A DNA stretch of 64,000 nucleotides from CAVTLG01 sp963735495 (lineage in GTDB: Bacteria > Chloroflexota > Ktedonobacteria > Ktedonobacterales > Ktedonobacteraceae). Below, in pieces: positions 16,627-25,446 of this stretch; position 1 is the stretch's first letter, and each line of letters opens with the position of its first letter. The stretch is from contig CAVTLG010000009.1 of the NCBI GenBank assembly GCA_963735495.1, forward strand, positions 744,001-808,000, in the 5' to 3' direction. The translations under genes were made by a program, and so were the position numbers. A model generated the notes under the pieces. That model did not search any database. It was not told where the DNA came from and was given only the letters and a program-made list of their open reading frames with translations.

Positions 16627-17910
16627 TTATGTTGTTGTAGGACCATGCTGCCGGTGCAATCGGTACCGTAGTGTGCCTGGTTCATCGTTCCAGAGCCACC
16701 AGAGGCATCCACCAACCAATAATACAAGTAATGGTTCAATTGGTGCGCGAAAACGTGAACTGCCATAGAATACAATATTTGTTGTTATGGTCAAGACAAG
16801 CAACAGATAGACAAGAAGCAAGTCTTGCTTCCAGCGTCGCCATGTCACGACCAGTCCCACGGCAGCCAGTGCGAAGACCAGTGGAGTGGTGATCCAGATC
16901 ATCTGCCAGACAATCTGTGAAGAGAGACGTGTGGAAAACTGGATCATTGGCAGTCCTGCCTCTGGGGTATAAGGAAGCCACATGTTGAGAAAATGCAGAG
17001 TGAGCAGGTAAGGCATATCCCAGAGGTGTGTGCGAATCCAGTACAATGCACGAGCTGTCTCATATGCATCTGTGACCTGTGTTAATGGTGGTTGAATCAG
17101 CCCGATTGGCATCCACATGCCGCGCCCTAGCGGGTTATTCACTAATGTTGTATTATTGTAAGCTCCGGCGAGAACGGCTCCATCCCCTGTTGCTACTGGA
17201 ATCAATGTCTGTGTTTGCAGAAAGTTGCGTATAGTCCAGGGAATAAGTAGCAGTATTGCTGTACAGATAGTGGCTAGTGTCGAGCGAATGGCGATTTTCC
17301 ATGATAGTAGCCGCATTGTGTAGACGATTACTGCCCAGAGACAGACCAGTCCAATTAAGCTCAGGCCATTGGGTCGCGTTAAAGCTGCCAGGGCTATACA
17401 TATGCCACTCCAGATTGCCCAGGAGTTCTTTTGTGTGCGTTGGAAGCGATAGAGTGTGTAACAAAACGCCATTTGCAAAAAAGTATAGAGCGACTCTGAG
17501 TAGAGCCAACCGTCGTAAATAAAAAGTCCGGGATATACAGCTGCGAGGAGGCCAGTGACTAATGCGACTCGTCTACCAAACAGTGTATGGGCAAAAAGAT
17601 AAACTAGCACACAGGTGGCCGACCCTATTACACAAAGAAATAAACGTGGAAAAAGCGTATTTGCCCCTAAAAAAAGATCGATGAGCGCGATGATAAAAGG
17701 CCAGAAAGGTGCACGTTCCTCGGTTGGTATATGGGTAGGCAAACAAAAACAATGCGCACTTGCCAGGTTAAGTCCTATGTCCCAATAGAAATGGGCATCA
17801 TATTCTGCTACATAGCCACGACCAACCGTCAGATTATAGCCAACACGGATGATCAATGCCACGCAGAAAACAATGAGCCATGGGAGAGAGCATCTTTGCA
17901 GTTTTTTCAT
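16627..17910 (-). CDS. GT39-type membrane glycosyltransferase
   Basis: A 427-residue integral membrane protein with about ten hydrophobic segments. The first luminal loop has VAEYDAHFYWDIGLNLA, with the acidic residue typical of the ArnT/PMT (GT-C fold) catalytic loop, and PFWPFIIALIDLFLGAN follows. LTRPNGLSLIGLVCLW is the characteristic R-P-x-G segment. Such enzymes transfer sugars from polyprenyl phosphate outside the membrane. AAGGAAG precedes the ATG. It is a stand-alone gene, divergent from the formyltransferase gene. Confidence 0.85.
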   Translation of the reverse strand: MKKLQRCSLPWLIVFCVALIIRVGYNLTVGRGYVAEYDAHFYWDIGLNLASAHCFCLPTHIPTEERAPFWPFIIALIDLFLGANTLFPRLFLCVIGSATCVLVYLFAHTLFGRRVALVTGLLAAVYPGLFIYDGWLYSESLYTFLQMAFCYTLYRFQRTQKNSWAIWSGICIALAALTRPNGLSLIGLVCLWAVIVYTMRLLSWKIAIRSTLATICTAILLLIPWTIRNFLQTQTLIPVATGDGAVLAGAYNNTTLVNNPLGRGMWMPIGLIQPPLTQVTDAYETARALYWIRTHLWDMPYLLTLHFLNMWLPYTPEAGLPMIQFSTRLSSQIVWQMIWITTPLVFALAAVGLVVTWRRWKQDLLLVYLLLVLTITTNIVFYGSSRFRAPIEPLLVLLVGGCLWWLWNDEPGTLRYRLHRQHGPTTT

Positions 17911-18144
17911 TTGGTTATACTTCCTTAAATAATACAGGAGATTTGTCTGCCTATTATCTCATAGATTGAAAACGGGTGAATATACCGTTAGGATGTTTGG
18001 TATTTTGCAAGTCTATCACATCGCTTTTTACTAAAGGGTGCATGTCGAGATGGTGCATATAGGCGTCTTTGTGCATGGAAATAATATGATAGAATGGAAT
18101 AGATTGTACTAAGCGAGGATACATGCTGCAAAAGGAGAGGCGTG

Positions 18145-19116
18145 ATGTCAAAAGATGTCTTCGTGAAGCGGCCACGGGTGCTTTTTTTTGGTATGCAGAG
18201 TAACTTTTCATCGCCATCTCTCCTGGCTCTGCTGGCTAACGATATAGAGGTTGCGGCGGTCGTTGTGCCTGCGTCATCTCTGCTGGGCCAGAGACAGTTG
18301 TCTATCCAGCGTAGAGAGCCGCCGCGTGTCGCGCGCCATGTGCTGACGCTCGTCGATACTGCTGTGCAGCCCTCGGTCTTACAAATTGCCTGGGAGCGAC
18401 AACTCCCGGCGTGGGAGGTACAGCGCCTGTCCGATCCAGAGACGCTTGCCACTCTGGCGGCCTATCAGCCGGATGTAATTTGTGTCGCCTGTTTCTCGCT
18501 GCTCTTGCCGCGTGTACTGCTGGATATGCCTCGTTTTGGCTGCGTCAATGTGCATCCATCGCTGCTCCCGGCCAATCGTGGACCGGTACCATTATTCTGG
18601 ACATTTCGTGAGGGCCATGCCAGCACAGGCGTGACGGTCCATTGCATGGACGAAAAGCTAGATAGCGGCGCTATCCTGGCGCAGGACGTCATCGAGGTCT
18701 CGGATGGCATGCGTTATGAGCAATTGGAATTGCAGTGTGCTGAGCGTGGTGGGGAGTTGCTGGCGCGTACCGTCTGGGATCTCTATGTGCAGCGTGCTGT
18801 ACGCGTCCCCCAGGACGAGGCAAAGAGCAGTTATCGTCCCTTCCCGGGAGACGAAGATTATGTTGTCTACACGCATATGTGGGATGCGCGTCATGTCTAT
18901 AACTTTATCCGTGGGATTGATGACTGGCGACGTCCCCTTGAATGCTATGTAGGGGAGCAACACCTCTTTGTGCGCGACGCCATCTCTTATAGTCAAAGCG
19001 ATGCAGATCCATCTCCTGGTCTGGTACCGCATCGCTTGTATGAAGAGGTAATTGTGCCGTGCCGTGTGGGATCAGTCCGCGTTTTGCTCGACAGCGCCAG
19101 AAGATTTGTCTCCTGA
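18145..19116 (+). CDS. Formyltransferase-family protein (Fmt-like)
   Basis: A 323-residue cytosolic protein with the formyl-transferase fold: RVLFFGMQSNFSSPSLLALL at the N-terminus, VNVHPSLLPANRGPVPL (folate-site SLLPxxRG with the catalytic Asn-His pair) and TGVTVHCMDEKLDSGAILAQ (catalytic Asp). The C-terminal domain differs from canonical Fmt, so methionyl-tRNA formylation is possible but a sugar- or amino-group formyltransferase is equally open. ATG 18145 has AGGAG seven bases upstream; a GTG at 18142 is the alternative. Confidence 0.85.
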   Translation: MSKDVFVKRPRVLFFGMQSNFSSPSLLALLANDIEVAAVVVPASSLLGQRQLSIQRREPPRVARHVLTLVDTAVQPSVLQIAWERQLPAWEVQRLSDPETLATLAAYQPDVICVACFSLLLPRVLLDMPRFGCVNVHPSLLPANRGPVPLFWTFREGHASTGVTVHCMDEKLDSGAILAQDVIEVSDGMRYEQLELQCAERGGELLARTVWDLYVQRAVRVPQDEAKSSYRPFPGDEDYVVYTHMWDARHVYNFIRGIDDWRRPLECYVGEQHLFVRDAISYSQSDADPSPGLVPHRLYEEVIVPCRVGSVRVLLDSARRFVS

Positions 19117-19291
19117 CGGAAGAGTTGTAGGTTTTGGAAGGTTCTCCATCCATGTGGGGGAAAGCGGGGCAGCGCTGGCCTCCGCCCAGGGGGTACGATG
19201 CAATGAGAAGCAGGGCGCACGCCAGGTGACGCCTGACCCGGTTGTCCCCCGTACATGCCAGATCTCCCGACAGGTTGTCAACAGGCTAGTT

Positions 19292-21130
19292 TTAGTCTGG
19301 GGGAGCTGAGTAATGACCGTGTTCGGTCTGCATCACTTCTCCCGCATTGAACATCTGACTTAAGAGAAACTTGATATTAGTCTTTGGCTTTTCTAGTAGC
19401 TGCGCAATTTCTGCCGGTGTTAAGCTCTGCTGCTGTTCACGCAACAGATCCTGGATCTCCCGACGCTCCTTTGAGAGACGATGCTCGGCGGCTGGTCCCA
19501 GCAATGACCACAGCGCGTTCTCGTGTGAGAAAGCCAGAGCCAGTTCCTGTTCTTCGACATCGCGCCCGGTGATGTGTAACACGGCATCCATCTGTCCACG
19601 CTCGCGTTTGAGTACCATATTACAATCAGTCGCGCCAGTCAGGCCCGTGGACCCGCTTATTTCATCCATAGGGTCCGACGCACTCGTTTTACGCAAGTGG
19701 TGCACGAGCAGAATTGCCACGCCATACTGCTCGGCAAGCTGCTTGAGCGGTGCCATAATGGCATAATCTTCCGCGTAAGAGTTGCCATTGGCCGTGCTGG
19801 GCGGGCGCACTTTCACCAGCGTATCAATCACAATCAGCCGTGCCTCTGGTTGCTCTTTGAGCCACTGTTCGAGACAGAACAGGCCACCAGATCCCAATAC
19901 GGGCCATTGCGGTGCCCACAGCGAGGTCAACGGATTTGCCAGTTGCATAGCCGCTAGCACTTTCTGGGTCCGTTCCTTCATACGACGTGGGCTATCCTCC
20001 AGTGACAGGTAGAGCACACTACCACGCACAACCGGCAACCTGCCTAGCGCCACGCCGCCACTGGCTATCGCGAGGGCAAGTCCCAGTGCTAACCAGGACT
20101 TGCCCATCTTTGGCTTGCCTGCCAACAGCGTCAGGCCAGCAGGCAGGATACCCGGTACCGCCCATTTCAACTCTGGCATGGATGCAACCAGTAAATCATT
20201 AATGTTCTGCGTCAATGGCTCCTCATTTGTGTGTTGCAGTTCACCTTGCAGAGGCAGCTTGCCCGCTTCCCAGTGCGCGACACTTTTTGCCAGCTTCAAC
20301 ACCTCCTCGTCGGACAAAGCGGGCTGGCATTGCAGGCGATTGATCATGCGCAGCGCCTCGGTCACAACCTGCAGGCTCAACCCTGCGCGGCGCAATATCC
20401 CTGCCAGGCTCACCAGGGTCATATGACGTTTGCCTTCTGCAATCATGACAGCATCGCCTGTCGTCATAACTGGCGTACTCGGAGCCTGGGGCGCGGGCGG
20501 CTTTGGCGACGGGAACGCGCTACGCGCTTGACGACTGCCCTCGGTGATTTTTTCCAGCAAGGCAAGGGGCGCAGGCGCGGGGAGACTCGGTAATGGCCTG
20601 AGCCAGGTGTACGCACCGCCCGACGTATGTCTACTTGGTGAAGCGACGACATAGCCATCATCGCCGCGCACATCGATACCGCTGCCCAGTTTCCCCGCGC
20701 TATTTTTAATCTGCCAGCGTTCCGTATCATAGGTGAAGTAATAATGCCAGCCACCACCGCCGGTTGTACAATACATCGTTTCGGGGATCTCTGTCAGAGC
20801 TGCCAGAGCTTCAAGTGTGCCACCATGACGCGGGTCGAGATCGATCACCAGGAGTCCATTCCCGGTTGCCACACCGACATTGGGCATGGCGGTCCCGCTT
20901 CGCCATTTCCACCATTCCTTCGCCTGGGCGGCATCACACACCGCTTCTTTTACACCATTTGTCGTCATGGGGTGTTTCCCTGCGCTCGGACAGTTTGTGC
21001 GACCACAACTACACTGCTGTTGATCCGTAATCGTATGCAGTGGTAGCACGCGCCAGCCTCTCGCAATATAATGGAGCGCAAAACTTAGACAAACGTGAGG
21101 TTTACTCATGGGGATAAAGGGCTGTTCCAT
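19292..21130 (-). CDS. Plasmid-type replication protein: PrimPol plus RecA-like helicase
   Basis: A 612-residue replication initiator. Residues 1-190 form a bifunctional primase/polymerase (AEP) domain: a Cys-rich loop CSCGRTNCPSAGKHP, catalytic VIDLDPRHGG (Asp97, Asp99, His102) and GIDVRGDDGYVVASPS. A Pro/Ala-rich linker and a helical middle part follow. The RepA/DnaB-like ATPase has Walker A AGKPKMGKS (about 337-345), Walker B LIVIDTL (Asp436) and LLVHHLRK. The last 60 residues look like a winged helix (LTPAEIAQLLEKPKTNIKFL). The start at 21130 has AAAGGAG eight bases upstream. The gene faces away from the adjacent repeat-bearing control region and the par genes. Confidence 0.9.
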   Translation of the reverse strand: MEQPFIPMSKPHVCLSFALHYIARGWRVLPLHTITDQQQCSCGRTNCPSAGKHPMTTNGVKEAVCDAAQAKEWWKWRSGTAMPNVGVATGNGLLVIDLDPRHGGTLEALAALTEIPETMYCTTGGGGWHYYFTYDTERWQIKNSAGKLGSGIDVRGDDGYVVASPSRHTSGGAYTWLRPLPSLPAPAPLALLEKITEGSRQARSAFPSPKPPAPQAPSTPVMTTGDAVMIAEGKRHMTLVSLAGILRRAGLSLQVVTEALRMINRLQCQPALSDEEVLKLAKSVAHWEAGKLPLQGELQHTNEEPLTQNINDLLVASMPELKWAVPGILPAGLTLLAGKPKMGKSWLALGLALAIASGGVALGRLPVVRGSVLYLSLEDSPRRMKERTQKVLAAMQLANPLTSLWAPQWPVLGSGGLFCLEQWLKEQPEARLIVIDTLVKVRPPSTANGNSYAEDYAIMAPLKQLAEQYGVAILLVHHLRKTSASDPMDEISGSTGLTGATDCNMVLKRERGQMDAVLHITGRDVEEQELALAFSHENALWSLLGPAAEHRLSKERREIQDLLREQQQSLTPAEIAQLLEKPKTNIKFLLSQMFNAGEVMQTEHGHYSAPPD

Positions 21131-21301
21131 AAGGGCTACTCCTTTGGGTGAGAATGTGTCTGAAGACCATGCACACATTTTGTCAATAGCGAGTTGAAAT
21201 CGGACACATTCTTAGAGAATAAGGGGGGAAACGGTAGAAGACAATGGCAGAGGAATAGACAGCTTGTAACTCTATAGGGGTGCGGATTGTTTGTGGAGAA
21301 A

Positions 21302-21575
21302 CGCTATCCGTCCTGGCCTACACTCACCGCACTATCCTCCACTACCTACTAAGCAGACCGCATTTCAGGCAGAAGCGCTAACCGTGCTAACTCCTCCTAC
21401 TTACACTATCCATCACTACCTACTAAGCAGACCGCATTTCAGGCAGAAGCGCTAACCGTGCTAACTCCTCCTACTTACACTATCCATCACTACCTACTAA
21501 GCAGACCGCATTTCAGGCAGAAGCGCTACCCTCGCTAACTCCTCCTACTCACGCTAACCATCACTACCTGCTAAC
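21302..21575. repeat. Tandem 74-bp repeats (iteron/parC-like), left array
   Basis: About 3.7 copies of a 74-bp unit start at 21302 (degenerate), 21376, 21450 and 21524 (last copy partial). The two middle copies are essentially identical. Within the unit GCTAAC recurs and the core GCTAACTCCTCCTACT is conserved in each full copy. The array lies 170 bp upstream of the rep start codon, on its promoter side. By position it would bind Rep (iterons) or ParR (centromere). Confidence 0.92.
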
Positions 21576-21599
21576 CTGGGGGATGAAAGAGGGAGGATT

Positions 21600-21890
21600 T
21601 TCTGTTGCGCTATCATCGCGTCTTGCTTCCTACTATACCTACTGTAGCAAGCTTCCGTAGAAGATGTATAAGAAGATTTCCTATACTATAGTAATACTAT
21701 AGTCCGTTTATCCTTCTGCTATTAGTATAAGATAAAAAAATGAAAAAAACCAGTCTTTTCTCTACTTAATAATAAGTATTCTTCTGTCGGTCTTCCAATT
21801 CATGCCAACAATCACGCAGGGGTTCAATAGCAACGGGTCTTCTGCAAGGATGGAGACCGTTGCAACGCAGCGCTACGAGCCAGAGATGAG
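21600..21890. other. AT-rich core of the replication/partition control region
   Basis: The stretch between the two repeat arrays has no gene. It contains two copies of the palindrome ACTATAGT a few bases apart (about 21684-21703), poly-A runs near 21735-21750, and an inverted repeat at 21830-21840/21854-21863. AT-rich DNA flanked by iteron-like repeats is the expected form of a DNA-unwinding element; that role is inference. Confidence 0.55.
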
Positions 21891-21894
21891 GGGA

Positions 21895-22018
21895 GATAGT
21901 GGTGGTTAGCGCGAGTAGGAGGAGTTAGCGAGGGTAGCGTTTCCCACCCCCCCCTTCTCTGGCTAGTGGATAGTGGTGGTTAGCGCGAGTAGGAGGAGTT
22001 AGCGAGGGTAGCGTTTCC
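21895..22018. repeat. Right array: the repeat core in inverse orientation, same 74-bp period
   Basis: Two identical 50-bp blocks at 21895-21944 and 21969-22018, spaced 74 bp start to start. They contain AGTAGGAGGAGTTAGC, the reverse complement of the core of the left array. The array ends about 145 bp before the chosen start codon of the ParM-like gene, the usual place of a parC centromere. Confidence 0.92.
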
Positions 22019-22163
22019 TGGTAGAGCGCGCTATTTTTCGCCGCGATACTGCTACTACCTGATTGGGGCAGGAAGATACTAATAGGACCTGGGATCGTTA
22101 GTATAGATGAACTCTATCCACGAATTTGTATACGCAGTATCGCGCGAAGAAGGATTTATTTTT

Positions 22164-23261
22164 ATGAGATGGTATCCGTATGGTCATGATTTTGGGAATG
22201 CTGAAATTGGCGGCGTGACTGTAATCAATGGAGTCATTCATACGCTGAGTGTTCCAACTGCATTCGCCAAGGTTGATACGAGTGCACTGATCAACCTTGG
22301 TATCAAGATTGACCAGGCTAACACGCACATCATCCAGTTCGATGACGAAGATGCTGCCTATGCTGTTGGCGACCTGGCGTTACAACAGGCGATTGATGTC
22401 TATCATGGACGTGGTGACATCCAACGCTATGCCAGTCGTTATAGCTTGCGCGGCCTCCTGGCGATAGCGGCAACGCTGATCCCGGACGTAGAGTTTGGTG
22501 TTTATGTGGTGGCTGGATTACCGGCTGAGACCTATATCAAGAATGCGCCCTTACGTAGCTCCATCAAGTCAACGCTTGACGGGAAGTACACGTTCATGCT
22601 GAATGGCAGTCAGACAGTGCGCAAGGTCCACGTTGAGATTGCGACGGTGGTTATGGAAGGCGCGGGCGCGCTTATTGCCTATGGTGATCACTCGGCCAGT
22701 AAGACAACAGAGAGCGCTGTTATCGATATTGGTGGTCGTACTACTGATCTGTACGTCGCGCGAGGGCAGGTACCCGTCACCGAGTATTGCAAAGGCAAGC
22801 CGATAGGCGTAGAGATGGCAACGCAGATGATGATGGATGCCTTTGAGAATAAATATGACCGTCCACTTTCGTTGCTTGAGGCGCGTGAAATCATGCACGC
22901 CTATGCATCGCAAGGGGAGGTCCATTATCCTGAGGTCTCATCCTATGGTACGACGATTGGGAAACAAGAGTTGGAGCGGATCGTCAAAGAAGCGGTCACG
23001 CAAGTCGGTAGCGAACTTGCTTCATTTGTCGCTGCTGCCTGGCGACAAAGCGATCGTGATGCTGTTGCGGCCAGCTTCAAACCTGTGCTGAATATTGGGG
23101 GAGGTGTCTATTACTTCTATAATTTCCTCAAGCAGCGCATTCCACATCTCTCGCGGCCTGAAGATCCTATTCATGCCAATGCCCTTGGCTATTGTAATCT
23201 TGCCGGGCGTCTGCTCATACGCAAGATGCAGACAGGAGTCAATACTGCCGCCTTTGGCTAA
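22164..23261 (+). CDS. ParM/Alp-like actin-type plasmid segregation protein
   Basis: A 365-residue actin/Hsp70-superfamily ATPase expected to form filaments that push plasmid copies apart. The three nucleotide-binding motifs are visible: phosphate-1 GHDFGNAEIGG near the N-terminus, phosphate-2 VIDIGGRTTDLYVA, and the adenosine motif LNIGGGVYYF. The ATG at 22164 was preferred over 22107 because GAAGGA lies nine to ten bases upstream and the phosphate-1 motif should be near the N-terminus. It is followed after 41 bp by a small gene of the ParR size class and preceded by the inverted repeat array. Confidence 0.85.
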   Translation: MRWYPYGHDFGNAEIGGVTVINGVIHTLSVPTAFAKVDTSALINLGIKIDQANTHIIQFDDEDAAYAVGDLALQQAIDVYHGRGDIQRYASRYSLRGLLAIAATLIPDVEFGVYVVAGLPAETYIKNAPLRSSIKSTLDGKYTFMLNGSQTVRKVHVEIATVVMEGAGALIAYGDHSASKTTESAVIDIGGRTTDLYVARGQVPVTEYCKGKPIGVEMATQMMMDAFENKYDRPLSLLEAREIMHAYASQGEVHYPEVSSYGTTIGKQELERIVKEAVTQVGSELASFVAAAWRQSDRDAVAASFKPVLNIGGGVYYFYNFLKQRIPHLSRPEDPIHANALGYCNLAGRLLIRKMQTGVNTAAFG

Positions 23262-23302
23262 AACAGACGATCTATTACTATTTTAGAGAGCGAGAAGATG
23301 GT

Positions 23303-23791
23303 ATGACACAACCTCCGTCAGACAAATATGTATACTTTACGGTTGCTATTCTGAAGGACTCATCCGCCCTGGAGTCCTTCAGGCAAGATGCCCTCAAGCA
23401 TCATATGATCGATAATCCAGGACAACTCCTGGCTTTGCGCCTCACCGAGTATTATGAGATGATGAATAATGGTATTGTGCAACCTGTCGTGCGTATGCCG
23501 GCAATCATGGTAGAACCCGAGGTGAAAGAGAAGCGGTCGCCGTCTGTTCCGCTTGCCATGCCTCAAGTATCTCAAGCATCTCCCTCTGCGTTTGCGCCTG
23601 TGACACCGTATTCAGTGCCCAGGTTATCTCAGACGCAAACAAATGCGCCGGGAGCTACGAACAATACGTTTATCGGTCAGTTGACGGGGAAAATGCGTGC
23701 CTTGCGGCATGAGAGCGATAGCATTATTCCCGCCTCGCCGAATGTTGACCAGAACGCAGACGAAGCCGCAGATTATTGGAGCACGCTCTAA
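23303..23791 (+). CDS. Putative ParR-like adaptor
   Basis: A 162-residue protein with no motif I can name with certainty. The first 60 residues (YVYFTVAILKDSSALESFR, then DNPGQLLALRLTEYYEMM) could form a ribbon-helix-helix or similar compact DNA-binding domain. The rest is Pro/Ser/Gln-rich and disordered, ending in an acidic DEAADYWSTL that could be the filament-binding tail. Position, size and domain order match ParR, encoded immediately after parM. The function is inferred from context. Confidence 0.6.
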   Translation: MTQPPSDKYVYFTVAILKDSSALESFRQDALKHHMIDNPGQLLALRLTEYYEMMNNGIVQPVVRMPAIMVEPEVKEKRSPSVPLAMPQVSQASPSAFAPVTPYSVPRLSQTQTNAPGATNNTFIGQLTGKMRALRHESDSIIPASPNVDQNADEAADYWSTL

Positions 23792-23809
23792 AGCTCGCCT
23801 GTGCACTGG

Positions 23810-24262
23810 TTATGTCAGAAGCGTTTTGATCATGAGCACAACTGGACCTGCGTGGGGCGAATCAAAGGGCTGCCCTTCCTGTGCAAAGCCAAAACGCTCG
23901 TAAAAACCTTTGGCAGAGGTACGGCCACTCAACCAGATTTCGGCGGGCAAGGGTTGTGTGTAGGCATAGTCAACGAGCGCCTGGAGGATTTTTCTGCCCG
24001 CGCCGGTTCCACGCATGTCTTCTAGAACGGCCATCCCGCGAATACGCCAACTGATGGGCAGTGTGGCATATTCGCGGGGAGTAGGCAGCATAGAACCGAT
24101 GCCGATCAGTTGCTTGTTCTGAAAGCAACCGATATGCAAGGCGTTTGGTTCTGTATCACCAGCAAAGGTACATTCGCTGAGGGACTGACTGGGTCTGAGG
24201 ATACGATGGCGCAGATCGCGCGTTTCTGCGGCGCTGATGGGACGAGTCTCGAGAGTTGACAC
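23810..24262 (-). CDS. GNAT-family N-acetyltransferase
   Basis: About 150 residues with the GNAT acetyl-CoA core: WRIRGMAVLEDMRGTGAGRKILQALVDY (the R-G-x-G-x-G/A pyrophosphate loop), then AEIWLSGRTSAKGFYERFGF. The substrate is unknown. The frame extends further upstream without a ribosome site; the GTG at 24262 fits the domain boundary. It converges with the parMR-like operon, with 18 bp between stop codons, so it marks the right edge of the plasmid-like cassette. Confidence 0.82.
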   Translation of the reverse strand: MSTLETRPISAAETRDLRHRILRPSQSLSECTFAGDTEPNALHIGCFQNKQLIGIGSMLPTPREYATLPISWRIRGMAVLEDMRGTGAGRKILQALVDYAYTQPLPAEIWLSGRTSAKGFYERFGFAQEGQPFDSPHAGPVVLMIKTLLT

Positions 24263-24389
24263 GTGTTGTTTTGCCCTTCTTTCACTAAAAGTACTTATAG
24301 TACAGTATATCTCAGTGGGCGGTTGGATGGAAGGAGACACCAGGGCCTCACAGGCCAATCTACCTGGCGGTGTATCGGGGCTAGTGCTA

Positions 24390-24545
24390 CTACGCTTTGA
24401 TAGCATTCAGTAACTCGACGAAGTAGAGTCTTTCATCTGCGATCTTCCTTGTGTCCTCGACGCTCCATAACATTGACAGTACCGCCTGCGAGAAGCCCCG
24501 GTATTCTATCGTGATGCTGGCAAAGTTTTCAGGAATAGTGAACAC
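24390..24545 (-). CDS. Small hypothetical protein coupled to the membrane protein gene
   Basis: A 51-residue frame starting at GTG 24545, one base after the stop codon of the upstream gene, with GGAG seven bases before it. The sequence (ITIEYRGFSQAVLSMLWSVE) shows no motif. The tight coupling supports reality; the product is unknown. Confidence 0.45.
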   Translation of the reverse strand: MFTIPENFASITIEYRGFSQAVLSMLWSVEDTRKIADERLYFVELLNAIKA

Positions 24546-24546
24546 G

Positions 24547-25152
24547 CTATTTCTCCACCGTGTCGTGCGAGGATGACGTTGGTTCGTCGGGTTGAGTTGT
24601 CGGGGGAGCAAGGTGTTGCAGGGGATTGAGCCACCGTCGCACGCCTACCTGCTCTATACCCATCAGTTCCCAGGCGCGCAGCAGTCCCAGGCAATAGATG
24701 AACGCCAGGACGATGGTTACTCCCTCAACGGCAGAAGTGTCGTATGGAGCCAGCAGCAGGCGTACTCCAAAATAGCCCTCCATGCCGTAAATGATGATAC
24801 TCGCGAGAATCATGAGCCGGTTGGCGATTATTCTGGGGAGTTCTCGTTTCCTATCTTTTGCTCGCTTGAGTAACGGAAGCCCTAGCAATACACTATTACT
24901 TAACCCAATCAGACCGAGTGTGAGCAACGACCAGCCCAGGTTGAGTCCGCTATTGAGAGCGTTGAGAGAGACCAGAAAGGCATCAAAGAGGGCCAGAAAA
25001 GCATTTCCGGCTACCGCTCTCCATTGGGGAGCGTTCTCTGCCTTTGTCACTTCTGGGGATGCAAGCGAGATGGCGACAAAGACCAGCCCCACTAATGCCG
25101 CCCCTGCTCCGGTGCTGGCGAGAAAAAAATTGACCAGTGTATCAGGAACCAT
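24547..25152 (-). CDS. Hypothetical four-helix membrane protein
   Basis: A 201-residue protein starting MVPDTLVNFFLASTGAGAAL, with hydrophobic segments at about residues 8-30, 50-80, 82-100 and 115-160. The N-terminal pattern (a small-residue-rich first helix ending VAISLASPEV) occurs in uncharacterised bacterial membrane proteins. AGAGGA precedes the ATG; a start seven codons upstream is less likely. It is divergent from smc and its C-terminal tail is polar and disordered. Confidence 0.7.
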   Translation of the reverse strand: MVPDTLVNFFLASTGAGAALVGLVFVAISLASPEVTKAENAPQWRAVAGNAFLALFDAFLVSLNALNSGLNLGWSLLTLGLIGLSNSVLLGLPLLKRAKDRKRELPRIIANRLMILASIIIYGMEGYFGVRLLLAPYDTSAVEGVTIVLAFIYCLGLLRAWELMGIEQVGVRRWLNPLQHLAPPTTQPDEPTSSSHDTVEK

Positions 25153-25446
25153 GGTTTCCTCTCTGTTCTGCAAAATATATGTTTTTCACTATTTTCGCAC
25201 AGATAGGTCGAGTACAGGTGAAGTGTGGTCGGGTGTATGTATGTCGTGAAGCGCGCTAGCGCCAATAGTTAGCGAACATGAGCCATTTCCCTGTGGCTTG
25301 TTTACCGAGATTGTACCTTACTTCTTATGAGATGTGCAACGAGCGTGCTTGCGCGTTTGGGCCAGAGGACTCGACGGGAATAAAACCCTATGGTATGATC
25401 GGAGACGCACATTCTCGAAATTTCGTGGGAAGGACCAGGCTAAGTA

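Noticed and set aside
19371..21046. Several plus-strand frames across the rep gene
   Set aside because: Shadows of the minus-strand PrimPol-helicase gene.
21302..22018. CRISPR array
   Set aside because: The repeats are 74 bp with no variable spacers in between; the unit itself is continuous and only 2-4 copies occur per side. No cas genes.
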